Position numbers and translations under genes: made by a program. This document shows positions 15,619 to 23,701 of a stretch of DNA of 29,195 nucleotides, one piece after another. The stretch is from the NCBI GenBank assembly GCA_964345925.1, contig CAYFSP010000018.1:1-29195 (forward strand), given 5' to 3'. Origin of the DNA: Miniphocaeibacter sp964345925. Its GTDB lineage: Bacteria; Bacillota; Clostridia; Tissierellales; Peptoniphilaceae. Under the pieces are notes generated by a model that did not search any database, was not told where the DNA came from, and saw only the letters and a program-made list of their open reading frames with translations. Position 1 is the stretch's first letter, and the number at the start of each line of letters is the position of its first letter.

Positions 15619-16847
15619 ATGAAAATTAACGAAATAATTAGAAACAAAAGAGTAGGATTAGGATTTACACAGGAGGATTTAGCAAAACATCTAAATGTAT
15701 CAACTCCAGCAGTAAATAAATGGGAAAAAGGAGTAACCCATCCTGATGTAACATTATTGCCAATTATTGGAAGGTTCTTAAATGTGGATATGAATACATT
15801 ATTATCCTTTAAAGAGGATATTACAGATGAAGAAATTGGCCTTTTAAGTACAAAAATATATACTATGGCTGAAGATAAGGGAATAGAAAAAGCTTTTGAA
15901 TTTTCCATGGAAAAAATTAGAGAATATCCTAATAATGATAAGCTCATTTACAATATAGCTATACTATTAAAAAGTATTTTACTTTTAATACCTACAAAAA
16001 ATAAAAAAGAATATGAGAAAAGAATAGAAGAATTATTAGAAAANNNNNNNNNNNNNNNNNNNNNNNNNNNNNNNNNNNNNNNNNNNNNNNNNNNNNNNNN
16101 NNNNNNNNNNNNNNNNNNNNNNNNNNNNNNNNNNNNNNNNNNNAGAAAAGAATAGAAGAATTATTAGAAAAACTTATTCACAGTGATGATATGCAAGTAA
16201 GGGAACTTGCTTCTATAGACTTTATAAACAAATATACAGAAGGAAAGGAATTCGATAAAGCAAAGGAATTAATTGATGGTATATATACAAATTCTCAAGT
16301 GGTGAACAAAGATTTATTACTATCTAATCTATACGAAAAAATGGGAGAAACAAAAAAATCAAAGGAAATTCTAGAAAGAAAAATCTATTCGACCTCTGGA
16401 GATATACAGTTGTATTTAAACAATTTAATGATAATATATTTTAAAGAAAATAATCTAGCACTAGCAAATCACCTTGCTAATTTATCAGAGGAAACTGCAA
16501 CTGTTTTAGAACTTCCAACTATAAATAGAATTTCATCTAAAATGACTTTATCTATTTTAGAAAAGAATATTCCAGATACTTTAAAATATTTAGAAGAATA
16601 TTTAAATTCCATACTGGAAAATTCTGGAATGGAAAACTCTAAAATCTATAGAGAACAAAAACTAAAAGAAAATTTTAATAGTGCTCATTTTAAAAAAACA
16701 TTTCTTAAAATGATGGTTCAAGGATTTAAAGAAGATGAAGAAAGAGACAAAGAATTCGAATTTATTAAGGATAATGATCACTTTAAAAAACTTGTTTTAA
16801 AATATGAAAAAGCCCTTCATGAACTAGAAGATGAAAAGACACCATAA
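15619..16847 (+). CDS. XRE-family regulator with helical-repeat C-terminus (interrupted by a false gap)
   Basis: The N-terminus is a Cro/CI-type helix-turn-helix (residues 5-60: IIRNKRVGLGFTQEDLAKHL, then STPAVNKWEKG, DVTLLP and LNVDMNTLLSF). The rest is an all-helical region with pairs resembling tetratricopeptide repeats (KYTEGKEFDKAKELIDGIY, SNLYEKMGETKKSKEILE). The coding sequence runs into 100 N at 16044, but the 28 bases before the gap (16016-16043) are repeated exactly after it (16144-16171), in the same frame. Collapsing them gives one 1,101-bp frame of 366 residues. HTH plus TPR-like domains recall peptide-responsive regulators, but no signal peptide gene is visible, and this XRE type is widespread with unknown ligands. 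A GGAGG site precedes the start. Confidence 0.85.
16044..16143. other. Assembly gap (100 N), apparently spurious
   Basis: The flanks share a 28-bp exact overlap, and joining them keeps the reading frame of the XRE gene. The true sequence therefore probably contains neither the N block nor the second copy of the 28 bases. Confidence 0.85.
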
Positions 16848-16857
16848 GGTGTCTTTT
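16834..16857. terminator. Bidirectional terminator shared by the XRE gene and the carbamoyltransferase gene
   Basis: AAAAGACACC (16834-16843), loop ATAA, GGTGTCTTTT (16848-16857). The XRE stop codon lies in the loop and the convergent carbamoyltransferase stop touches the 3' arm, so both genes end within one hairpin. Confidence 0.8.
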
Positions 16858-17855
16858 TATAATTTTCCTATAGTTGCAACCATTACGGCTTTTATAGTAT
16901 GCATTCTGTTTTCAGCTTCATCAAAAACCTTTGAATACTTACTTCTAAATACCTCATCTGTTACTTCCATTTCATTTAATTCAAATCTATCATGAACATC
17001 CTGTGCAACTTGTGTATTCAAATCATGAAAACTTGGCAGACAATGTAAAAAAATAACATCATCATTGTTAGTCTTCTTAATCATATCCATATTAACTTGA
17101 TATTTTTCAAGTAGCTCTATTCGCTCTTCGAATTTATCCTCTTCCCCCATGGAAACCCAAACATCTGTATATATAACATCTGCATTTTCCACATTGTCAA
17201 TATTTTCTGTCAATGTAATATTTCCACCTGTTTCCTTGCAGATTTCCTTCATTTCATTTACTAATGTCTCTGATGGCCAAAGTTCTTTAGGTGCTAATGC
17301 AACAAAGTCCATTCCCATCTTTGAAGCACCTATCATAAGGGAGTTTCCCATATTGTTTCTTGCGTCTCCAACATATACTAGTTTAACCTTATCAAGAGGT
17401 TTATTAATATGTTCTTTTATAGTTAGAAAGTCTGCTAATATTTGTGTTGGATGATAAAGATCAGTTAATCCATTCCAAACTGGAACGTCGGAATACTTTG
17501 CTAAATCCTCTACAGTCTTATGAGAAAAACCTCTAAACTCTATACCATCATAAAATCTTGCTAACACCTTAGCAGTGTCTTCTACGGATTCCTTCTTTCC
17601 AAATTGACTATCAGCCATTCCTAAAAAAGTAGAACTTCCACCTTCATCAGCACATGCTACCTCAAAAGCACATCTTGTTCTAGTAGAATTCTTTTCAAAA
17701 AGAAGCACAATATTTTTTCTATCTAGTAAATCCCCTTTTACTCCTGCTCTTTTTTTATCTTTTAAATCCTTTGAAAGATCTAGTAAGTATTTTATTTCAT
17801 CAGTAGTAAAGTCTTTTAATGTTAAAAAATCTCTTCCTTGTAAATTAACTGGCAT
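16857..17855 (-). CDS. arcB: Ornithine carbamoyltransferase
   Basis: The 332-residue enzyme exchanges carbamoyl between carbamoyl phosphate and ornithine/citrulline. The carbamoyl-phosphate site STRTR is at 57-61, HPTQ at 135-138, the ornithine loop DVWVSMG at 231-237 and HCLP at 271-274. Length and the C-terminal sequence (SKYSKVFDEAENRMHTIKAVMVATIG) are closer to the catabolic ArcB type of the arginine deiminase pathway than to shorter anabolic ArgF enzymes. No arcA, arcC or other arginine gene adjoins it, so direction cannot be settled here and argF is the alternative name. GAGGGG precedes the ATG. Confidence 0.93.
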   Translation of the reverse strand: MPVNLQGRDFLTLKDFTTDEIKYLLDLSKDLKDKKRAGVKGDLLDRKNIVLLFEKNSTRTRCAFEVACADEGGSSTFLGMADSQFGKKESVEDTAKVLARFYDGIEFRGFSHKTVEDLAKYSDVPVWNGLTDLYHPTQILADFLTIKEHINKPLDKVKLVYVGDARNNMGNSLMIGASKMGMDFVALAPKELWPSETLVNEMKEICKETGGNITLTENIDNVENADVIYTDVWVSMGEEDKFEERIELLEKYQVNMDMIKKTNNDDVIFLHCLPSFHDLNTQVAQDVHDRFELNEMEVTDEVFRSKYSKVFDEAENRMHTIKAVMVATIGKL

Positions 17856-17890
17856 AATAATTCCCCTCTTCCGTTATAATATTTATTAAT

Positions 17891-17919
17891 ATTATATGAG
17901 AAGTATTTAAACATGTCTA
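17891..17919 (-). promoter_or_regulatory. Predicted promoter of the carbamoyltransferase gene
   Basis: TAGACA (17919-17914) and a perfect TATAAT (17896-17891) on the minus strand with a 17-bp spacer, 36 bp before the start codon. I see no ArgR box I would trust. Confidence 0.6.
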
Positions 17920-17976
17920 TTCTTTTTGAAGTATTATTAAATTATTAATCGTCTATGATAGTGAAAGGAGGTTCTT

Positions 17977-18471
17977 ATGGAAAATAATATTGATATCAAT
18001 AATGTTAATGAATTAATAACAGAATATGAAAGATATTTATACAAGGTAATTATTTCATTTTTGAAAAATCATTATGACACTGAAGATGCTTTACAGGATA
18101 TAAAGATTAAAATCATTAACTCCTATGACGGTAATGTGAAAAATTTTAAATTTTGGAGTAGCCGTATTGCTACAAATCACTGTCTCGATATTCTAAAAGC
18201 AAGAAGAGTAAGACCAATTGAAGTAGATATCACTCCTCACGAATTCCATATAGAATATGGCAATAATCCAGAAAGTATATATATGGAAAAAGTTACTAAG
18301 GAAAATGTATTAAAGATTATTGATGAATTAAAGGTAAAGTACGGTGAAGTTTTAAAACTATATTATTTTTCTGAACTTACCTATGAAGAAATTGGCGATA
18401 AGCTAAATATTAGTAAAAGAACAGTTGCAACTAGAATTTACAGAGGTAAGAAACTATTTAAAGAAAGGTAG
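17977..18471 (+). CDS. ECF-type RNA polymerase sigma factor
   Basis: The 164-residue protein has the two-domain ECF layout. Region 2 is near 25-80 (HYDTEDALQDIKIKIINSY, then FKFWSSRIATNHCLDILKARR), and region 4 is near 115-160 (LKLYYFSELTYEEIGDKLN, then SKRTVATRIYRGKKLF), the helix-turn-helix for the -35 element. AAAGGAGG precedes the ATG. The next gene, 7 bp on, encodes its likely anti-sigma factor. The trigger is unknown. An ECF-type -35 with AAC is not evident upstream, so self-activation is not supported by what I see. Confidence 0.9.
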   Translation: MENNIDINNVNELITEYERYLYKVIISFLKNHYDTEDALQDIKIKIINSYDGNVKNFKFWSSRIATNHCLDILKARRVRPIEVDITPHEFHIEYGNNPESIYMEKVTKENVLKIIDELKVKYGEVLKLYYFSELTYEEIGDKLNISKRTVATRIYRGKKLFKER

Positions 18472-18478
18472 GAGAAAT

Positions 18479-19600
18479 ATGCATTATAACAAGTATGAAT
18501 GGGATCTATACAAAAAAGGAATACTTTCTAAAAGATTAAATGAAGAAATGGAAAACCACCTTAGAGAATGTGATGAATGTTTAAGCATATATCTTGAAAC
18601 CATTAAAAATAACTATACAGAAGAAAAAACTTTCTTAAAAAAGAGAAGAAAATCCAAAAGATCATTGGCTATAATTGCTTCATTAATACTTGTATTTACA
18701 GTATTTTTCCAAACATCTGTAGGAAGTAAGGTCATTGCATCTATAAAACACGGTTTCGATGAAATCACCCTATCATTATCTGAAGCTTTTGGTTTTAAAT
18801 CTGGTAATGATGACTATGTTTACAATGCCAATTTAATTTCAACAAGTCATGGAGTATCAATTCAGTTGAAGGAATACGCCATAGAAAAAAATAGTATTAG
18901 AGCATTATTTCTTATTAAAGGAGAAGATATATCTTCAAAATCTGCCTTTCCAATGGATATAAGTTTTTTTATAAACGGTAAAAAACCTAAATACTTATCA
19001 GGAGATGCCTCTATTGATAATACAAAAAATTTTGGTGTCTTTCCATTAACCCTTAACTTTAAAAATAATGATATTTCTATGGAAAAAGATGAGAATTTTC
19101 GAATAGAAATAGGTAAAATTGTATATGATGACTATGAAAATTTTTCTGAAAAACAAAAAGAAATAAAGGGTTCTTGGGTTTTTGAATTTACAGGAAATGC
19201 AGGTGATTTAGAAATGAGTCAAGAGCTATTTCCTCTAGGTTTAAAGAAGAAAGTAGACAGTACAAGCTTTAATATAAATTATTTAAAGGTAAATAAAATG
19301 TATCAAGCCTTTGTTGTAAACGAAAAACATCCTATTTCAAGAAATTTCCCAAGATTTTTAGAATTTGAAATTGAAGATGATAAGGGAAATATTACGACAG
19401 CTAGACCATTAAGTATACCTGCCGGAGAAGCTAATGCGTTAAAAGATACTGTATATTCTGAACATTATTATAAATTAACGGATAATTTTTATGAAAATAT
19501 AAAGAATTCAAATTATTTGAAGATAAATGTTTACACTTTAACTCGTGGTGACAAAAGAGCAGAACATTTTATTAAGGAATACAAATTGGATTTAAAATAA
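18479..19600 (+). CDS. DUF4179 anti-sigma factor (membrane-anchored)
   Basis: This 373-residue protein starts with a zinc-binding anti-sigma motif (HLRECDECL, the H-x3-C-x2-C pattern, about 27-35), continues to one membrane helix (about 63-80, SLAIIASLILVFTVFF) and ends in a large outside domain of the DUF4179 type (beginning VSIQLKEYAIEKNSIRALFLI). The layout is cytoplasmic sigma-binding domain, one crossing, external sensor. I place the start at 18479, 7 bp after the sigma factor stop, with TAGGAG before it; an in-frame ATA further upstream lies inside the sigma gene and is unlikely. It forms a two-gene operon with the sigma factor. Confidence 0.9.
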   Translation: MHYNKYEWDLYKKGILSKRLNEEMENHLRECDECLSIYLETIKNNYTEEKTFLKKRRKSKRSLAIIASLILVFTVFFQTSVGSKVIASIKHGFDEITLSLSEAFGFKSGNDDYVYNANLISTSHGVSIQLKEYAIEKNSIRALFLIKGEDISSKSAFPMDISFFINGKKPKYLSGDASIDNTKNFGVFPLTLNFKNNDISMEKDENFRIEIGKIVYDDYENFSEKQKEIKGSWVFEFTGNAGDLEMSQELFPLGLKKKVDSTSFNINYLKVNKMYQAFVVNEKHPISRNFPRFLEFEIEDDKGNITTARPLSIPAGEANALKDTVYSEHYYKLTDNFYENIKNSNYLKINVYTLTRGDKRAEHFIKEYKLDLK

Positions 19601-19632
19601 TAAACGGTTTAATAAACCGTTTATTATTTTTT
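19599..19632. terminator. Bidirectional terminator of the sigma operon and the cupin gene
   Basis: AATAAACGGTTT (19599-19610), loop AAT, AAACCGTTTATT (19614-19625), then a run of seven T (19627-19633). The cupin stop codon overlaps the 3' arm. Confidence 0.85.
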
Positions 19633-19905
19633 TATTAATGTAATAACTACTTCAGAACTCTCTAAAAAATCCACCGATATACTATTTTCTCCATTAAAGT
19701 TAAGTACATCTCCAGCCTTTAAATTATAATCTTCTTCTTCGTTTAAATGAACCACTACTTCACCCTTTATCAACGTAAATACAATTTCTTCATCTGGATG
19801 ATTATGTCTTTCTATTTTTCAACCTTTTTCTGCTGCCTTTTTAACAACTTTATAATTATTGTTTTGAAAAATAACACCTAATTCATTTTTTACTATTCCT
19901 AACAT
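19624..19905 (-). pseudogene. Small cupin-domain protein with an in-frame TGA
   Basis: A 94-codon frame starts at ATG 19905 after AGGAGGGG. It reads MLGIVKNELGV, then KVVKKAAEKG, TGA (19819-19821), KIERHNHPDEEIVFTLIKG, VVVHLNEEEDYNLKAGDVLNF. The second part is a clear cupin: HNHPDEE carries the metal-binding His-x-His and Glu, and LKAGDVLNFNGE is the second cupin motif. The family usually has G-x-K-I before the HxH, so TGA stands at an ordinary sense position; TGG to TGA is a one-base change. The frame is open on both sides, so this is a nonsense codon and not a frameshift. Selenocysteine is unlikely: I see no selenium gene in the window. No function can be given beyond cupin. Confidence 0.75.
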
Positions 19906-20018
19906 ATTATCCCCTCCTGTTGATTATATTCTATCCTCTAATTTTAATGATGTAAGTAACTATTGTTATGAGATTATATAGTTCAAAAGGGTATATATTG
20001 TTTATTAAGGAGCCTATT

Positions 20019-21356
20019 ATGATTAAAATTTCACGTATAGCTAAAATAATTGTAAATAAATTAAATAGTCATGGATACAAAGCATACCCTGTTGGTGGTT
20101 GTATTAGAGACGCCATTTTAGGTAAAACACCTAATGATTGGGATATTACTACAAATGCCAAGCCTGATGAAATTCTAAAGGTATTTGAAGATTATAAGAC
20201 TTTAGATGTGGGCAGAAAATTTGGAACAATTTCAGTTGAAGTTGAAAATAACTTTATTGAAGTTACTACAATGCGTCGAGAGTCCGATTATACAGACAGT
20301 AGACATCCTGGATCCGTTGAATTCTTTGATGATATTTATGAGGATTTAAACAGAAGGGATTTAACTATTAACGCAATGGCCTATGATATTTCCTCCAACA
20401 CATTAATAGATCCTTTTAATGGAAAACTCGATTTAAAGAAAAAAATTATTAGAACAGTTGGAGAACCTGAACTTCGTTTTAATGAAGATGCTTTAAGAAT
20501 TATGAGAGCAATACGCTTTTCTGCTCAACTGGATTTTAAAATAGATTATAAGACCCTTTATAATATTTCCAAATATTCATATCTTTTAAAAAATGTAGCA
20601 ATGGAGAGAATAAAGGTGGAACTGGATAAAATATTAATGTCCAATAATTACATGGCTTTAAGATCACTTTACAATACTGGAGTCTTTGAAAATCTATTTC
20701 CAGAAATACATAATATGTTTGAAACTACGCAAAATAACTCCTTTCACGTTTACAATGTTGGAGACCATTCATTAATGGCTGTTATTAATGTTTATGATAA
20801 GGTGGTTTTAAAATACACTATGCTACTTCATGATATTGGAAAGGTTACTGCAAAAACAAATACAGAGGGAAAAGATCATTTTTATAATCACGCTTGCGAT
20901 TCTTTAGAAATTGCTGGAAATATTTTAAATAAACTGAAATTTTCCGTTAAGGATAAAAATCTTATTTTAAAATTAATTGAAAACCATGATTCCATTTTAA
21001 ATACAAAGTATAGAAGTATGAATAAATTCATTGTGGACAAGGAGTTCACCTATGAGGATATTGAGGATTTAATAAGAGTTCAAAAGGCTGATACATTAGC
21101 ACAGAACCCTATTTGTTTAGATAGATTGGATAAGTTTAAAGGTATTCTTGCCGAATACGAAAAAATTTATAACGGTCCATATAGAATTGGTGACTTGGCT
21201 ATAAACGGCAATGATTTAAAGGAACTTGGCTACGAAGGTGAAAGAATAAAAAAAGTTTTAATATTCTTAGTAAAACAGGTAATCAGCAGTAATGAACTAA
21301 ATAATAAGGAATCTTTAATGACAATTGCAAAAAAAGTTCAAAAGGATATTCAATAA
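20019..21356 (+). CDS. cca: CCA tRNA nucleotidyltransferase
   Basis: The 445-residue enzyme adds or repairs the 3'-CCA end of tRNAs. The class II nucleotidyltransferase motif is intact: PVGGCIRDAILG, then NDWDIT, with the metal-binding DxD. RRDLTINAMAYD and the tRNA-binding region follow (FNEDALRIMRAIRFSAQLDF). A C-terminal HD domain is present (MLLHDIGKV), as in many clostridial Cca proteins, suggesting a phosphohydrolase activity. I place the start at 20019, where AAGGAG lies 6 nt upstream; an in-frame ATG at 19968 has no such site. Confidence 0.94.
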   Translation: MIKISRIAKIIVNKLNSHGYKAYPVGGCIRDAILGKTPNDWDITTNAKPDEILKVFEDYKTLDVGRKFGTISVEVENNFIEVTTMRRESDYTDSRHPGSVEFFDDIYEDLNRRDLTINAMAYDISSNTLIDPFNGKLDLKKKIIRTVGEPELRFNEDALRIMRAIRFSAQLDFKIDYKTLYNISKYSYLLKNVAMERIKVELDKILMSNNYMALRSLYNTGVFENLFPEIHNMFETTQNNSFHVYNVGDHSLMAVINVYDKVVLKYTMLLHDIGKVTAKTNTEGKDHFYNHACDSLEIAGNILNKLKFSVKDKNLILKLIENHDSILNTKYRSMNKFIVDKEFTYEDIEDLIRVQKADTLAQNPICLDRLDKFKGILAEYEKIYNGPYRIGDLAINGNDLKELGYEGERIKKVLIFLVKQVISSNELNNKESLMTIAKKVQKDIQ

Positions 21357-21401
21357 TAAAGTAAATTAAAAAATACAAAGCAATAAATATAATCTAGAAA
21401 A

Positions 21402-21428
21402 AATCCGAATGAATTCCTCATTCGGATT
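21402..21428. terminator. Bidirectional terminator between cca and the CWB2/M15 gene
   Basis: AATCCGAATGA (21402-21412), loop ATTCC, TCATTCGGATT (21418-21428). A U-rich tail follows on the plus strand and a U-run follows on the minus strand. Confidence 0.85.
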
Positions 21429-21432
21429 ATTT

Positions 21433-22941
21433 TTATTTTTCAAAATGTTGATAGTCTGGACTTGTCCAATTTCCTCCCCATTTCCAACCGTATTTAGAAA
21501 AAATATTATATATTTTATCATTTTTGTATATCATAGATTCAAGTTTTAACGATCTGTCTACATATTTTTGACTCACTGATGGTATTGCTATTCCATTTTT
21601 TATATACGGATTATAAAGCGGATTAATATCAATGGCCAAACCCTGTGCGTGTTTTGAAAGTCTGTTGGTTCCTGATATAAGTCTATAGTTAAATGATGAC
21701 GAATTGTTATCTGCCATAGATTTATTATCATCGGCTCCATATTCATCTATTAATTTTACCTTCTCAATTTTATACTTTATATTGAATAATTCTTTAAATA
21801 TATTACCAACTTCTTCTCCGACTTTTTTATTTACTACTATTCCACCATTTAAAATATTTTCATTGAAATCATAATGTTGTATTGGAATATACACCAATTC
21901 CTCAAAGGAAATTTTCGAATTACTTGGAAGGGAATTATTTTTCATCTTCTCTCTTATATCCATTGGTATGGAAATGGGTTTAAAATATTCTACAATTTCC
22001 TCTCCATTAATATACTTTCTCAATATTTCCAATACATTATCATTAACAGATGCACCTGCTATGGTAATATTTTTAACTTCATCATTTTTAATATACTCCA
22101 TTGTTTTATTATTCATCTTAATATTTTCAGATAATATAATAGGTGCATTATACTTCTTGCTTAAACTAACTGAAGATAATGCATCAGCATAGTTTTCTCC
22201 TGTTGTAATTATTAATATATCATTTCTTGGATGAGTCCTTTTAGCTAGTTCTAGAGAGGTTAAATATCTATTAGAACCTGAAATTCGCTCTCCTTTTAAA
22301 TTTGAAATATTAACTGATGACTTTCCTCCAACTATATAATTACCATCTAAATTATATTCGTCTTCTATTATCTTATTAACTATCTTTATAGGGTAGTCCT
22401 TATTTATAGAAATTCCAACTGCTACAACAGAATCTGGATAGTTTTCTCCTGTTACTACAATATAGCCACCACTTTTCCCATTATTCTTAGCTATTTCATT
22501 TATAACCAAATTATTTGTTTCATAGCGGTTAGATCCAGAAATTCTAATCTTCTCTCCATTTAAACCGTCTATATTGCTTTCTGTTATTGTGGACTTACCA
22601 CCAATAATATAGATTTTACTCGCATTAAGCCTTTCAATTTCTTCAATTACTTCCTTTGAAATGGAGTTTTTGCTTACTAATAGTATTGGACAGTTTAATG
22701 TACTTGCAAGAGATGTTGCTGATAACGCATCTGGAAAATCATCTCCACTTGCTAATACAACATTATCGCTACTTTCATAAACATCTTTACTTATTTCAAC
22801 GGAAGTGGCGTATCTGTTCCTTCCAGAAATCTTATTAAACTCCATATTGCTTTCTGCTTTAGAAATACTGTTAAATAATAGGATTAAAACCATCATAAAC
22901 AAGAAAATATTTCTAATCTTTTCTAAGTATATTCCTTTCAT
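21433..22941 (-). CDS. CWB2-anchored M15 peptidase (D-Ala-D-Ala carboxypeptidase / CwlK-like)
   Basis: This 502-residue secreted protein has a signal peptide (about 1-30), three CWB2 repeats (about 36-126, 131-215 and 219-310; signs RNRYATSVEISK, SNRYETN, SNRYLTSLELAK with the IIGG/IVGG turns), then an M15 peptidase domain (about 345-502). The zinc ligands are seen as His431 and Asp438 in SKHAQGLAIDINP and His499 in DYQHF, with GWKWGGNW before the last. M15 enzymes of this type cut peptidoglycan peptide stems. The CWB2 repeats should hold the enzyme on the cell-wall polymer. The start is 7 bp after the GntR gene stop, with AGGGG in the gap, so the two form an operon. Confidence 0.92.
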   Translation of the reverse strand: MKGIYLEKIRNIFLFMMVLILLFNSISKAESNMEFNKISGRNRYATSVEISKDVYESSDNVVLASGDDFPDALSATSLASTLNCPILLVSKNSISKEVIEEIERLNASKIYIIGGKSTITESNIDGLNGEKIRISGSNRYETNNLVINEIAKNNGKSGGYIVVTGENYPDSVVAVGISINKDYPIKIVNKIIEDEYNLDGNYIVGGKSSVNISNLKGERISGSNRYLTSLELAKRTHPRNDILIITTGENYADALSSVSLSKKYNAPIILSENIKMNNKTMEYIKNDEVKNITIAGASVNDNVLEILRKYINGEEIVEYFKPISIPMDIREKMKNNSLPSNSKISFEELVYIPIQHYDFNENILNGGIVVNKKVGEEVGNIFKELFNIKYKIEKVKLIDEYGADDNKSMADNNSSSFNYRLISGTNRLSKHAQGLAIDINPLYNPYIKNGIAIPSVSQKYVDRSLKLESMIYKNDKIYNIFSKYGWKWGGNWTSPDYQHFEK

Positions 22942-22948
22942 AAATCCC

Positions 22949-23581
22949 CTATTTTTGCATAAAGGAGTTTATATCATCTTCTAAATCCTTTATTGCCTCT
23001 TTCTTTTTTTCATTTTTTAAATAATCGATTAACTCATCATGTTGGTGAGTATATCTATTAAATACCTGTTTGTCCCAACTATTCCAGTAAAATTGCGAAA
23101 ATACTAACATCTGTTTATTTAAAGCATTTTTTAAAGTTTCATAGAAGAAATCATCATGATAAAATGAAGCCAATTTCAAATGAAATTCTTGATTCGTATG
23201 CCAGTATACCACTGGATCATCCTTATCTGAACTATCCATTTGTTCCTTATGAAGATTTTCCAACTCCATTATATTTTCCTCTGTGAGCCTATCCCAATAC
23301 TCATTTAAGTATTTTGGTTCAATTATAAGCCTAAACTTTAAAATTCCATCTAAATACTCTTTAGAATAATTTACTATCTTATAGCCAAGTCTAGGTATGC
23401 TTTTCAATATTCCATCATTACATAATTCTATTAAAGCATCTCTAACTGGAGCTTTACTAATATTATATTGGTTCATTAATGCTTTTTCATTTAATATATC
23501 ATCTAAATGATATTTGCCGGAAATAATATCCAATTTAATATTATTATATACATGTTCTCTTAAATTTAATATCTTTTTCAT
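22949..23581 (-). CDS. GntR-family transcriptional regulator (FadR/FCD type)
   Basis: The 210-residue protein has an N-terminal winged helix (LREHVYNNIKLDIISGKY, then EKALMNQYNISKAPVRDALIEL) and an all-helical FCD ligand domain (FRLIIEPKYLNEYW, NQEFHLKLASFYHDD, YTHQHDELIDYL), where the histidines usually bind a metal and small acids. I use the ATG at 23581, which has AGAGG 5 nt upstream; earlier in-frame ATGs at 23611 and 23599 have poorer sites. Divergent from cyuA across a dyad, it probably controls the cysteine genes, and it is cotranscribed with the M15 peptidase gene. Confidence 0.9.
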   Translation of the reverse strand: MKKILNLREHVYNNIKLDIISGKYHLDDILNEKALMNQYNISKAPVRDALIELCNDGILKSIPRLGYKIVNYSKEYLDGILKFRLIIEPKYLNEYWDRLTEENIMELENLHKEQMDSSDKDDPVVYWHTNQEFHLKLASFYHDDFFYETLKNALNKQMLVFSQFYWNSWDKQVFNRYTHQHDELIDYLKNEKKKEAIKDLEDDINSFMQK

Positions 23582-23608
23582 ATTCACCTCTGTTGACATT
23601 CTCCCATC

Positions 23609-23679
23609 CAACTGATATGATTAGTAATAATATCAGTTGAGTTATTAATTTACTAATTCAATTATAACAAATATCAGTT
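23609..23679. promoter_or_regulatory. Candidate GntR operator region (three half-sites)
   Basis: CAACTGATAT (23609-23618) and ATATCAGTTG (23630-23639) are a perfect 10-bp inverted repeat with an 11-bp spacer. A third copy of ATATCAGTT lies at 23671-23679, 41 bp from the second and so on the same face of the helix. A plausible plus-strand promoter (TTGAGT at 23637, ATTATA at 23661, 18-bp spacer) lies between, so the third half-site would sit at the cyuA transcript start. Confidence 0.55.
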
Positions 23680-23701
23680 TTTATTCATAAGGAGCAGGAA
23701 A

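Noticed and set aside
19819..19821. TGA as selenocysteine in the cupin
   Set aside because: The position is not a known redox or metal site of cupins and I cannot see a convincing SECIS hairpin after it. A simple TGG to TGA change is enough.
21874..22192. Plus-strand frames opposite the CWB2/M15 gene
   Set aside because: They are antisense shadows without family features. The minus frame has intact catalytic residues and repeats.
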